Virus record (IMG/VR): IMGVR_UViG_3300031331_000005
Coordinates: 1 to 37,306 of that record
Strand: one strand, 5' to 3'
Origin: a virus
DNA length: 37,306 bases
Part shown: positions 1 through 7,629 of the stretch, piece by piece
Position numbering within the stretch: the first letter of the stretch is position 1
Layout: each line of letters begins with the position of its first letter
Made by a program: the position numbers and the translations under genes
Notes under the pieces: generated by a model
The model's input: only the letters and a program-made list of their open reading frames with translations
Told to the model about the DNA's origin: nothing
Databases searched by the model: none

Positions 1-1832
1 TCGAGGGACAAGGTGTAGCTTTCCTGTGTACCTACAGTCGCGCCTGCGACCTCCATATCTGCCAATGTGAGGAATCCGCCATCTTGCGGGAGATAGATTG
101 ATCCTTGCGTACTCGTTCCCGTCACGGTCAATGTAGCGAGATTAGCGTCTACGCCGTAGATGGTTCCGGAGGCGTAGATGTCTTTCCATGCCGTCCCCCA
201 TTGGCCAAGGTCAATGCTGTTATGCTGACCAAGGGCTGGACGGAATTTAGAATTCAAAATGCCATATTTAGCTGTCCCGTTTATGGTAACGGCTACTCCC
301 TCGTTTGAAACGGAATAGAACCCCGTATTTGTGTCGCTTCCGAACGTGATGGACGGCGCCGAGATCGACCCGTCTCCCACCATGAGCGTTCCCGACGCGT
401 AGATATTTTTCCAGGATTTCAACGGGGAACCAAAGTCGTAGGTATCAGTATCATTTGCAAGAATATCACCAATAATAGTTATATTCGTACTGGTCAAATC
501 TATTTTGGTCGCGTCTGCGTCTATAAGTATACTGTCTTCGGATTGTAGCGTTATTCCTCCTGATCCGCCTGTTTCGATAGCAAAATCTTCATCGTCTGCT
601 AGTGTAATTCCGTTTTGGTCTTGGATCGTGGAACCCAACATGAGCGTCCCGGAGGCGTAAATATCTTTCCATGAAAGGGAAGGAGAGCCGAGATCAAACA
701 GATTATTTACAGATGGAATCAAATCGCTATTCACATTCGTTACCGCAAATTCCGTTCCCGTACCGCTTGTAAACAGCAGGTCTGTTAATTCCAATTCCGT
801 TCCCGTAGCTCCCGTGAACGTTATATCTCCAAATTGAGACAGCCCTGAAACATACAATGAGGTACTGCTTGCGTTTGTAATCACTCCATTCGTTGTGTAG
901 AACGTCGTCGAACCGAGAGAGGTTGCAAACAGGCTTGTTCCTGTGGCACCAGCAAAACCAAGGCGCGTTGAAACGTCGAGATTCGTTGAAGTCGCGTTGT
1001 CAAACGTCCCCGTGGTTGCTGTTAGTCCTTGCTGGAAGTCGGGAGTCGTAGTCGCTACACGGTTTGCTTTCAGCGTTTGATCGAACGTCGGAATAAACCC
1101 GCCCGTTGCCGAACAATTCGTCCCATCTGCCAAACAAACCAACTGGCCACCCACCGAAAGATTCGTCGTTGCGAAATTCGTCGTGGTGGCGGAGGTGCCC
1201 GTGGCGTTATCCCATACCAATCCTCCTTCAATCGTCGTTCCGCTTGACAAAATTTCTAACGAGGATATAGCACCGTGTCCCGCTGGAGCTAGAAAGAGAA
1301 TTTGCCCATCGGAAAAATATGCCGAATTGCCTAGCGGATGGGATATATAAACTTGATTATCTTTTATATTTCCTCCATAAATCGTCCCGGAGGCGTAGAT
1401 GTCTTTCCATGAATAGAGCGGGGAACCGAGATCGAACGAATTATTAGAAATGGAAATTAAATCGCTGGTTATTTTTGAAACGCTTAGATGCGTTGAAGTC
1501 ACGTTGTCCAAATTTGCATCAGTGGCCCAAAGATTCGTCGTCGTGGCGTAATCAGCGGCAAACTCCGTAGATGAAACAGCGTAATTCGTGGAACTGGGAG
1601 CCATGGTCGCGCCCCACGTCCCGTCGTTGCACGTTGTCCAGTTAGATGTAAAACCACTCGATCCGCTCGTCGGCCACGTCGTGCGACAATCCGAACCAAT
1701 GCACAATTTCGTCGTCGTCGTCGTGTCCGAGATTAACAAATTTTCACCGACGCCCGTGCTGAACGTAATAGACTGAATAACCGCCGCGGCAATAACCGAA
1801 GCTGTAGCGAGGACGCCGGCGAACGATCTCAT
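1..1832 (-). CDS. Tail-fibre/surface-type repeat protein, 3' end cut by window edge
   Basis: An open frame of 610 codons starts at 1832 and runs off the window without a stop. The N-terminus (MRSFAGVLATASVIAAAVIQ) is a signal-peptide or membrane-anchor-like hydrophobic segment. The rest is Thr/Ser/Asn-rich with many ATTTN/STNL strings. Four copies of a (S/A)WK(D/N)IYASGT motif, each after an (F/I)DLG or DFGSP turn, lie near residues 140, 385, 472 and 547. I know this style from surface proteins of Patescibacteria and from tail or head fibres; assignment as a virion fibre is inferred from its place at the end of the structural operon. Its ATG overlaps the stop of the upstream gene (ATGA, 1829-1832). 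If the genome is circular it continues in frame into the gene at 37305. Confidence 0.75.
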   Translation of the reverse strand, partial: MRSFAGVLATASVIAAAVIQSITFSTGVGENLLISDTTTTTKLCIGSDCRTTWPTSGSSGFTSNWTTCNDGTWGATMAPSSTNYAVSSTEFAADYATTTNLWATDANLDNVTSTHLSVSKITSDLISISNNSFDLGSPLYSWKDIYASGTIYGGNIKDNQVYISHPLGNSAYFSDGQILFLAPAGHGAISSLEILSSGTTIEGGLVWDNATGTSATTTNFATTNLSVGGQLVCLADGTNCSATGGFIPTFDQTLKANRVATTTPDFQQGLTATTGTFDNATSTNLDVSTRLGFAGATGTSLFATSLGSTTFYTTNGVITNASSTSLYVSGLSQFGDITFTGATGTELELTDLLFTSGTGTEFAVTNVNSDLIPSVNNLFDLGSPSLSWKDIYASGTLMLGSTIQDQNGITLADDEDFAIETGGSGGITLQSEDSILIDADATKIDLTSTNITIIGDILANDTDTYDFGSPLKSWKNIYASGTLMVGDGSISAPSITFGSDTNTGFYSVSNEGVAVTINGTAKYGILNSKFRPALGQHNSIDLGQWGTAWKDIYASGTIYGVDANLATLTVTGTSTQGSIYLPQDGGFLTLADMEVAGATVGTQESYTLSL

Positions 1833-2332
1833 AAGTGCTTAGGGTAAACAACGGGATCCGTTTTAATTCTTCCAATGGCAAACGATTCCCCACCCCGCTT
1901 GAAGCGCGAACGCTCTGTTCCGAATATCGGGTGCATCCAAAGATGAAAAACGGAATCGATCCGCTGGCGCTCTTCGATCACTTGACGCACCGAGACATCA
2001 ATTCGATACGCCGGCGCCCTTGACTCAACCTCCATCAGATAAGAAAAAGAGAGGCGAACCGCATTTTTCACGTGAGCGCTGATGCGAGACGAAAAACGCA
2101 GCATGGGAGCAATCCGGGACAAAACACGCTCATACGTGCATTCTCGAGCTCTCACATACCATTTCCTGACAGGCTGACTGATCCGACACGAGACTCCCAC
2201 GCGATGTTTGATTTGAATAAAGTGTTTTGACGGAAGGCTTTGCAACTGCCCTGTCTTTTTCAGCAAACGGAAAAGCCATCGAGGCATCGCGGATGGTTTA
2301 CCGCTTCGAATGGGAGATGCAAAAACTGGCAT
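1829..2332 (-). CDS. Hypothetical protein in virion operon
   Basis: A 167-residue basic protein that I do not recognise. Support for coding comes from context: it fills the space between two structural genes, starts 4 bases after the stop of the 134-residue gene, and its stop overlaps the next start as ATGA at 1829-1832, a sign of translational coupling. It has no clear membrane segment or signal peptide. A role in tail or fibre assembly would be a guess from position. Confidence 0.65.
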   Translation of the reverse strand: MPVFASPIRSGKPSAMPRWLFRLLKKTGQLQSLPSKHFIQIKHRVGVSCRISQPVRKWYVRARECTYERVLSRIAPMLRFSSRISAHVKNAVRLSFSYLMEVESRAPAYRIDVSVRQVIEERQRIDSVFHLWMHPIFGTERSRFKRGGESFAIGRIKTDPVVYPKHL

Positions 2333-2335
2333 AGG

Positions 2336-2740
2336 TTAAACCTCCTCCGTCGAATCCGTGATCTCAGGCAATTTTAACGTGATGCTCGGCTGATACATTG
2401 TACCAACCTTAACGTTAAACGGACCGACGAGGATCCGACGCAACATCGTTCCTCCGACGTTCTCATTAAAGACGCCCAGCTCTGAAATGACCGCCGTCTT
2501 ATTGCAGGGGAATTCCGCAGAGAGCGTCACAGAGCCATCGGGATTCACGACAACGTTCGCCCTTTTCCGTTGCATGCCGCTATCGAGAAATTCTTTATCC
2601 AGATGCTCGTCTTGATCACTGACGATTTTTTTACCTTCGCCAATTCCAATAAAAATGAACGGAGGAATCTCATCAGAAAACAGACGAGCGTTTAATGCGT
2701 AAAGACCTTTAGTCGTATTCATATGATTATGCAAGAACAA
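2336..2740 (-). CDS. Putative tail-associated structural protein
   Basis: 134 residues. The segment VISELGVFNENVGGTMLRR matches the E(I/V/L)G(L/V)F(D/N)...GG.M..R pattern I know from tail-fibre and baseplate-type proteins; the surrounding alternating hydrophobic pattern suggests beta structure. Two starts are possible: 2740, overlapping the upstream gene by 14 bases, or Met7 at 2722, just after its stop. The second gives a tighter operon join. No SD precedes either. Confidence 0.65.
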   Translation of the reverse strand: MFLHNHMNTTKGLYALNARLFSDEIPPFIFIGIGEGKKIVSDQDEHLDKEFLDSGMQRKRANVVVNPDGSVTLSAEFPCNKTAVISELGVFNENVGGTMLRRILVGPFNVKVGTMYQPSITLKLPEITDSTEEV

Positions 2741-3059
2741 GAATATTTACACTGTCTCCATTCGCACCGCGAAAATACAGAAAGCTCACGTCGCCAACGG
2801 CAAGCGTTATCGCCTCACCGGGCTGAAGTGTATACCCATCATGCGCAGCAAGGTTATCGCCATCGTCACCAACGAACATGATGACAGAATCACTGTTCGC
2901 GGCGTGACCGGCTCCCGATTCAACTCCCGCGTTTCCATCACGCGCTTTAATGAGCAACTGCTTACACGGACCAGCCGTTGCCTGGATCGCATTTGCGAAT
3001 CCTGTACATAAGACACGCTCACGTCGAATGACTCTAGGGATGGATACAACTTCGGACAT
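2727..3059 (-). CDS. Small beta-rich virion protein (decoration or fibre type)
   Basis: 110 residues with alternating short strands and glycine turns. The pattern (LLIKARDGNAG ... GYTLQPGEAITL ... LYFRGANGDSV) resembles small beta-sandwich capsid-decoration or head-fibre proteins: a nearest-neighbour 'value' segment, then a 'PGE' loop, then a C-terminal strand. It lies between the connector-like gene and the tail-associated gene. Function is inferred from fold pattern and location, not from a catalytic motif. Confidence 0.6.
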   Translation of the reverse strand: MSEVVSIPRVIRRERVLCTGFANAIQATAGPCKQLLIKARDGNAGVESGAGHAANSDSVIMFVGDDGDNLAAHDGYTLQPGEAITLAVGDVSFLYFRGANGDSVNILVLA

Positions 3060-3078
3060 ATGCTTTTAATGAAAAGAT

Positions 3079-3780
3079 TTAACGATAGCTTTTTCTACGA
3101 CGCTGGAATCTTTGGCGAACGCCTACATCAACACGTTCCACCAACATCTGAACCTGATACATCAATGACTTCGAGTCACGATCATAATTTCCATACAGCC
3201 GTTTTTCCAGCATACTCGCCAATCGGAACGCTCGCTCAGAACTAGCATACTCGAATGCGGCTCCAACGGCAAGAACTTTATGAATCAGCGGATTGATAAC
3301 AGGCAAGTCGTCATCTTCGGAGAGATCCGTCACATCCGAAATAATTTCCGCAAACAGCCCACCCGTTACATCTTCCGTCGGAATAGGATATAGGTAAATT
3401 GCATTCCCGAATAACCTATACCCGGGCAACGTTGTTGACACTTCGGCGAGTGATCCATTCTGAATCGCTTCCGTATCGATCTCTTTATCATCGATGCGAT
3501 GGCAAAGAACATAATCATTGTCCGCGTCGTATTTTACCTCCAGCCTATTCAACGCAACAAGATCCGAAGGGAACGCATACTTCGCAACACTTTCGGACAG
3601 GTTCCATTCCACCGTATCACCCTTGAATTCCCACGTCCCCATAGCCTCAAAAACCCATCCTGTGACCTCTCGATACCATTCGTTGATAGCTGCATCCAGG
3701 CTGGCGTCCGGCCAACCTGAAACCGTCAAATCTTTTGATACCAGTCGCCTGGCACTATCACGGAGATTATCTAAAGTCAT
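3079..3780 (-). CDS. Putative head-tail connector/adaptor protein
   Basis: 233 residues. The order is a helical N-terminus with tryptophans (SGWPDASLDAAINEWYREV), a middle part with YAFPSDLVALNRLEVKYD, then a strand pair RLFGNAIYLYPIPTED and a C-terminal helical region. The 'G..I.LYPIP' strand is common in podovirus-type adaptor proteins that bind below the portal, and the gene sits downstream of capsid genes as expected. It starts at ATG 3780 with no SD. The C-terminus is very basic (QRRRKSYR). It could also be another head-completion protein. Confidence 0.6.
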   Translation of the reverse strand: MTLDNLRDSARRLVSKDLTVSGWPDASLDAAINEWYREVTGWVFEAMGTWEFKGDTVEWNLSESVAKYAFPSDLVALNRLEVKYDADNDYVLCHRIDDKEIDTEAIQNGSLAEVSTTLPGYRLFGNAIYLYPIPTEDVTGGLFAEIISDVTDLSEDDDLPVINPLIHKVLAVGAAFEYASSERAFRLASMLEKRLYGNYDRDSKSLMYQVQMLVERVDVGVRQRFQRRRKSYR

Positions 3781-3825
3781 ATCCGATCATCCCGCCCTTG
3801 AAAAGAGCGGGATTCGGGACATGCC

Positions 3826-4326
3826 TTACAAGGACTCACCCCAGTTTTCGCAGTTTGCCGAAAGGTTGACGTAGGTGTCCGTAAGATGTGCTGCACTGAG
3901 CTCATCTGTACTCGCGTTAAAGTCGGTTGATCCGGCAGCGACAGCGATACGGACGTACCCAATGCACGCGTACCCTTCCGGCGTTTCCGGAACCTCGGCG
4001 TTTCCGGAACCCGAAGCCTCCGTTCCCTTGTACAGAGAGGCGGTACCATCCTCATCAACAAGAACGAGATAGACCGCTTCCCGGATGACGTTGGCATCGG
4101 CTTCGATGTCATCATCCGTAGCTGTGAACGCGACCTCTGCCGCCGTTACTTGGAACATCTTGCCCTTTACACTCACGTCAGTGTTGTTCGAGATCTTCAC
4201 CTTTGCCGCCGCACTGGAACCGATGGCAAGGTTCGGATACGTATGGCACATGTTCTTAACGGCATTGATCAGTCCGTTCAACTGCTTAGAGGCAATGCCC
4301 GGAGGTCTGATTTCTGGATTAGACAT
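3826..4326 (-). CDS. Putative virion protein, possibly head fibre/decoration
   Basis: 166 residues, Ala/Thr/Asp-rich, no membrane segment. Its middle reads as beta strands: a start like KVKISNNTDVSVKGK, then VYLVLVDEDGTASLYKG, then ACIGYVRIAVAAGSTDFNA. This 'strand, value, strand' texture is typical of phage head-fibre or decoration proteins. Gene order supports a capsid role: capsid gene, acidic protein, this gene, connector. I do not recognise a specific family. Confidence 0.6.
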   Translation of the reverse strand: MSNPEIRPPGIASKQLNGLINAVKNMCHTYPNLAIGSSAAAKVKISNNTDVSVKGKMFQVTAAEVAFTATDDDIEADANVIREAVYLVLVDEDGTASLYKGTEASGSGNAEVPETPEGYACIGYVRIAVAAGSTDFNASTDELSAAHLTDTYVNLSANCENWGESL

Positions 4327-4396
4327 AGCAATTTTATTGCTTATGGATTAGACATGCAGTTACGAACTGCAAGAAAGACGAATTAATCGATCAAGG

Positions 4397-5137
4397 TTAG
4401 AACGCAGCGATCAGCTCATCGTACTTCGGATGGCCAGCGAACAGCGTGTGTTCCAGGAATGCGGCAACCGGAGCAGGGACCATGACCGTCCGTCCCATTG
4501 GAATAACGAACACAAGACCGTTGATCTGAAACTCTTGAACGCGGACTTTCGGATTGAACGGATCCGCCGGAATGACCGTTGATACAAGCCTCGCTTCGGC
4601 GAACTTTTCGCGAACGCGACGCGCTTTCGGTCCTTCGGTTTTCCTTCCAATCTTCTTAACGATACGGAGATCACCGAAAGCATACGACTTCAAAGGATCG
4701 ACAACATCCGCTTTATTCGAGGACTTCTTAGAGGACGTTTTCTTTGCCTTTGATGCGGATGCCGGCTTCCCTTTTTTCTTTTTGGCCGGCTTCCCTTTTT
4801 TCTTTTTGGCCGGCTTCCCCCTTTTCTTTTTGGCCGACTCATCATCTTCTTCGTCCACCGCATCCTCATCTTCATCAAGAGACTCTTCGTCTCCTTCGGA
4901 CTCTTCGTCCCCTTCGGACTCTTCGTCCCCTTCGGACTCTTCGTCCCCTTCGGACTCTTCGTCCCCTTCGGACTCTTCGTCCCCTTCGGACTCTTCGTCC
5001 CCTACATCCTCATCTTCATCAAGAGACTCTTCCTCGTCAAAAGTCTCTTCATCGGAAGTTTCCTCATCGGACACGTCCCCTACATCCTCATCGAGCTGGT
5101 CGAGATCCTCGTCCTCCATCTCATTTTTCTTAGGCAT
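4397..5137 (-). CDS. Capsid-module protein with acidic and lysine-rich low-complexity blocks
   Basis: 246 residues in three parts. Residues ~1-100 are nearly all Asp/Glu/Ser and include a tandem SEGDEE hexapeptide. Next comes a Lys block with three GKPAKKKK-type octads. The globular C-terminus contains VQEFQINGLVFVIPMGRTVM and ends in a PVAAFLEHT helix. That last part resembles a small protein often encoded next to the major capsid gene in podoviruses (a 'ING..F.IP.G..V.VP.PV' pattern). Segregated negative and positive charge may bind capsid and DNA. The low-complexity parts are built from DNA tandem repeats and may vary in copy number. Confidence 0.7.
   Translation of the reverse strand: MPKKNEMEDEDLDQLDEDVGDVSDEETSDEETFDEEESLDEDEDVGDEESEGDEESEGDEESEGDEESEGDEESEGDEESEGDEESLDEDEDAVDEEDDESAKKKRGKPAKKKKGKPAKKKKGKPASASKAKKTSSKKSSNKADVVDPLKSYAFGDLRIVKKIGRKTEGPKARRVREKFAEARLVSTVIPADPFNPKVRVQEFQINGLVFVIPMGRTVMVPAPVAAFLEHTLFAGHPKYDELIAAF
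4762..4833. repeat. Three tandem 24-bp repeats (Lys-rich block)
   Basis: Units at 4762-4785, 4786-4809 and 4810-4833, nearly identical. Read on the minus strand they encode the KKKKGKPA octads of the acidic/basic capsid-module protein. Confidence 0.9.
4881..5003. repeat. Six 18-bp tandem repeats plus partial copy
   Basis: Units of GACTCTTCGTCCCCTTCG begin at 4881, 4899, 4917, 4935, 4953 and 4971, with a partial seventh at 4989; the first differs by one base. Each encodes SEGDEE on the minus strand. Being a multiple of three, gain or loss of units keeps the frame. Confidence 0.95.
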
Positions 5138-5209
5138 ACGAAAAAGAAAAATTTATTGAATTATTCAGTGCATCCGTTACTTCCGTTTCTACTACTGCAC
5201 CACGAATGT

Positions 5210-6181
5210 TTATGCGTCAACAGAGCATCCGTGCTCGATGCGCACCATCGCGAGCTGGCGAAGGATCTTCGTGATGAACCAGCACTTCCAACCAATGGAA
5301 CCGCGCTGGTTGAGCGGGTCAGCCGCACCAGCCTCGCCGGGATTGTGGATGATCATTTCAAGCTCCTTCGTGGACACGCGGGAAACGCCAAAGGCGTCTG
5401 CGCCAAGGATGAGCGTTAGGTACACATCGTTCCCGTCCGCGCCGGCATCTTCCGCCGGAGACGCGTACGTGGATTCGATGAAACGAACTTCATCCATTCG
5501 GCCGACTTCACCGGGGAGAATGCCGTCCTGCGACGGGTAATTCTGCACTTCGATGAACCCTGCATTCGGATCGTTCTTAAGGTCATACGTGACGTTCGGG
5601 TGAATGATGCCGATGTAACACGCGTTTCCCGGGATCGTGTCGATGTTGCCATTCGGCAGCTGCATCCTCGTAATCTTCGGGACGTTGTTCCCCTTCATCG
5701 TTCGGACGACTTCACGAATTTCGTCAAGCGTCAACTGCATGACCGCCGTTACTTCGGCGCGGGCCGTTGCCGTACTCGCAAACTGCGAACTCGTGCCGGC
5801 AATAAGCTGTTCACGCGTCACGATGTCGAGGTGCTGACCGGCATTCTCACCGATCATGGAAGAAAGCTCATCGAGGAACGGATCTTCCGTAGTCTCAATG
5901 ATCGCATCCGTGTACTCCACGAAACGACCAAGCTGCACCAGCGTCGCGTTTAAGTCTGAAACGGTAACGGCTGCCGCCACCGGAGTCACGCCTTCGGTGA
6001 GCGTCGGATCCGTCGTCACGTCAATGGCGTTGTAACCGCGGAATTTGATGACATTGGTTTTTCCCTTCGGAACATCTCGCACCTGGGCGAACAGCCCGTG
6101 CAAAAGCGTCGGGAGAAACCGCTGAATCATCTGCATGTCATAGAAAGAGTTGACATGCGAAATGTTTGACAGGGTAATCAT
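5210..6181 (-). CDS. Major capsid protein, N4-gp56 family
   Basis: 323 residues, usual for this family. The N-terminal half is diagnostic: 'RFLPTLLHGLFAQ', 'PKGKTNVIKFRGY', 'TEGVTPVAAAVTVS', 'LVQLGRFVEYTDAI', then 'GENAGQHLDIVTREQLIAGT' follow the order seen in N4 gp56-like capsid proteins, which adopt the HK97 fold and form the icosahedral shell. It lies directly downstream of the scaffold gene and upstream of the acidic protein. It starts at ATG 6181 with no SD. Confidence 0.9.
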   Translation of the reverse strand: MITLSNISHVNSFYDMQMIQRFLPTLLHGLFAQVRDVPKGKTNVIKFRGYNAIDVTTDPTLTEGVTPVAAAVTVSDLNATLVQLGRFVEYTDAIIETTEDPFLDELSSMIGENAGQHLDIVTREQLIAGTSSQFASTATARAEVTAVMQLTLDEIREVVRTMKGNNVPKITRMQLPNGNIDTIPGNACYIGIIHPNVTYDLKNDPNAGFIEVQNYPSQDGILPGEVGRMDEVRFIESTYASPAEDAGADGNDVYLTLILGADAFGVSRVSTKELEMIIHNPGEAGAADPLNQRGSIGWKCWFITKILRQLAMVRIEHGCSVDA

Positions 6182-6263
6182 AAAGATGATTGTCGATGAC
6201 CCCGATCGAATATATGCACTGACGCAAATGTGTACACGGACGGTTTGTACAACACGCGAACAC

Positions 6264-6989
6264 TTACTCGCGCGCGTTCTGACGGCGCAGGCGCTCCTGC
6301 TTCATCTCTTCCGAAGTCGCGCCGCTCCAGTCTTTGCGCTTGCTCTTGACAGATCCGGGACGATAGCTTCCGGTGGGTGCGGATGCCTTATCCACGGCTG
6401 CTTTCTTTTTTGCTCGTCGAATCATGGATTTAACGAGACTATCCTTCGCTGCTTCGCGTAGGGAGATGCCCTTCGCGCGCGCATATGCCTCAATCTGGTC
6501 AACGGTCTTAGTTTTTAAGTCGGGATAGTCAAAACGGAAATCGCTGCGTTCCCGATCATAGCGCGCTTCGTCGCCATCATCGGCAGAATTCTGTTTTCCC
6601 TTTTGACTCTTCTTGGAGCCCTTTTTCTCCAAAGCTTCAATGCGCCGCTTAAGATCATCACGTTCTTGTTCTGCGCTTTCACGCTTTTTCTTGTGATGCT
6701 TGCGCTGCGCATTCACTTGACGAAACTTGTCCGGCGTAACGTCGGCGTCCTCGATATCATCGAGATCGTCGTCGTCTTCGTCGTCCTCATCGTCGTCGTC
6801 TTCATCCCCATCGCCGTCTTCATCATCCTCATCATCTTCATCGTCATCGTCGTCCTCATCGTCGCCAACGGGAATGTTGAACTTCTTACACTGCTCTCGC
6901 GTGAGGTTGAACGTGTTCTTTACTAAAAATGCACGCTCTGCCTCTGTAATCTTAGTAGGGTCCTTTGCAAGGATTTCATTGAGATTCAT
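6264..6989 (-). CDS. Capsid scaffolding protein
   Basis: 241 residues. An N-terminal segment is followed by an almost pure Asp/Glu run (about residues 43-80), then a charged coiled-coil (KHHKKKRESAEQERDDLKRR) and a basic C-terminus. Location immediately before the major capsid gene plus an acidic, helical, low-hydrophobicity make-up fits an internal scaffold that leaves or is cleaved after shell assembly. No protease motif is seen. The start at 6989 is preceded by AAAGACT, not a real SD. Confidence 0.75.
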   Translation of the reverse strand: MNLNEILAKDPTKITEAERAFLVKNTFNLTREQCKKFNIPVGDDEDDDDDEDDEDDEDGDGDEDDDDEDDEDDDDLDDIEDADVTPDKFRQVNAQRKHHKKKRESAEQERDDLKRRIEALEKKGSKKSQKGKQNSADDGDEARYDRERSDFRFDYPDLKTKTVDQIEAYARAKGISLREAAKDSLVKSMIRRAKKKAAVDKASAPTGSYRPGSVKSKRKDWSGATSEEMKQERLRRQNARE

Positions 6990-7075
6990 AGTCTTTTCAT
7001 GCCTTTAGTGGCGAGTCTTTTTTATGCCTTTAGTGGCGTATATTTCTTAAGTATACACGAAAACAGATCAGAGGA

Positions 7076-7249
7076 TCAAGCTCTCGTGGTTTTCGACCGT
7101 TCCTGGCGGGCGTTCGTCTTTCGATTGGATCGACCAACCGACTTCACAACACCGCGCCCGGTCGTGATGCGGCGCTCTCGCGCCTTTCGTCCGTTCAAGG
7201 ACCCAACCTTCATGGGACGCTTTGAACCGCGACTCTTTTTTCGCTTCAT
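7076..7249 (-). CDS. 57-residue highly basic protein, protamine-like
   Basis: A short frame, ATG at 7249-7247 and TGA at 7078-7076, fills the 265-base gap between the scaffold gene and the 124-residue gene. The product starts MKRKKSRGSKRPMKVGSLNG and is about 40% Arg/Lys without acidic blocks or cysteines. It could bind packaged DNA or RNA, or the acidic scaffold and capsid-module proteins. No family is recognised; support is operon context, composition and absence of a competing gene. Confidence 0.6.
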   Translation of the reverse strand: MKRKKSRGSKRPMKVGSLNGRKARERRITTGRGVVKSVGRSNRKTNARQERSKTTRA

Positions 7250-7254
7250 AGAGA

Positions 7255-7629
7255 TTACCGATAGGACTTTTTTTTCATCCTCTCGTGTTTATGAATTAAC
7301 TCTCCCATCATTCCGAATCCAAGTGATTCGAAGATTGTGAGCAACGTGTCATAGGCCATCCGCGCCGCACGAACCTTTTCCCCGACGATATTGTTCGGGA
7401 CATCTACGCCAATATCAATATGCTGCAACGAATCCAGCTGTTTAATCTCGTTCGCGATCGCGATGAGGAGCAAACGTACCGGACCGTGCGAATCCTCTGC
7501 AAGCTGCCGGACAATATCCTGTTCATGGGGAAGAAGCGCACGAGCAACCAACGGAACATCTTCACGCGCACGTGAAGTACCGTCAGAATGATTTGGAGAG
7601 CGCTCGCCGGCGTGGACAGGCTTCGTCAT
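7255..7629 (-). CDS. Hypothetical protein downstream of portal
   Basis: 124 residues, mainly helical, with a Lys-rich C-terminus. The start overlaps the portal stop as ATGA (7626-7629), so it is probably translated by coupling. No recognised motif. Small helical genes between portal and scaffold in podoviruses are often head-assembly factors, which is the only hint here. Confidence 0.65.
   Translation of the reverse strand: MTKPVHAGERSPNHSDGTSRAREDVPLVARALLPHEQDIVRQLAEDSHGPVRLLLIAIANEIKQLDSLQHIDIGVDVPNNIVGEKVRAARMAYDTLLTIFESLGFGMMGELIHKHERMKKKSYR

Noticed and set aside
4762-5003. CRISPR array
   Set aside because: Tandem repeats without spacers and in frame within a protein gene.
4554-5159. 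Ser-rich plus-strand frame, and the similar one at 6727-7008
   Set aside because: Both are antisense to Asp/Glu runs (GAT/GAA read as TCATC/TTC), a composition artefact.
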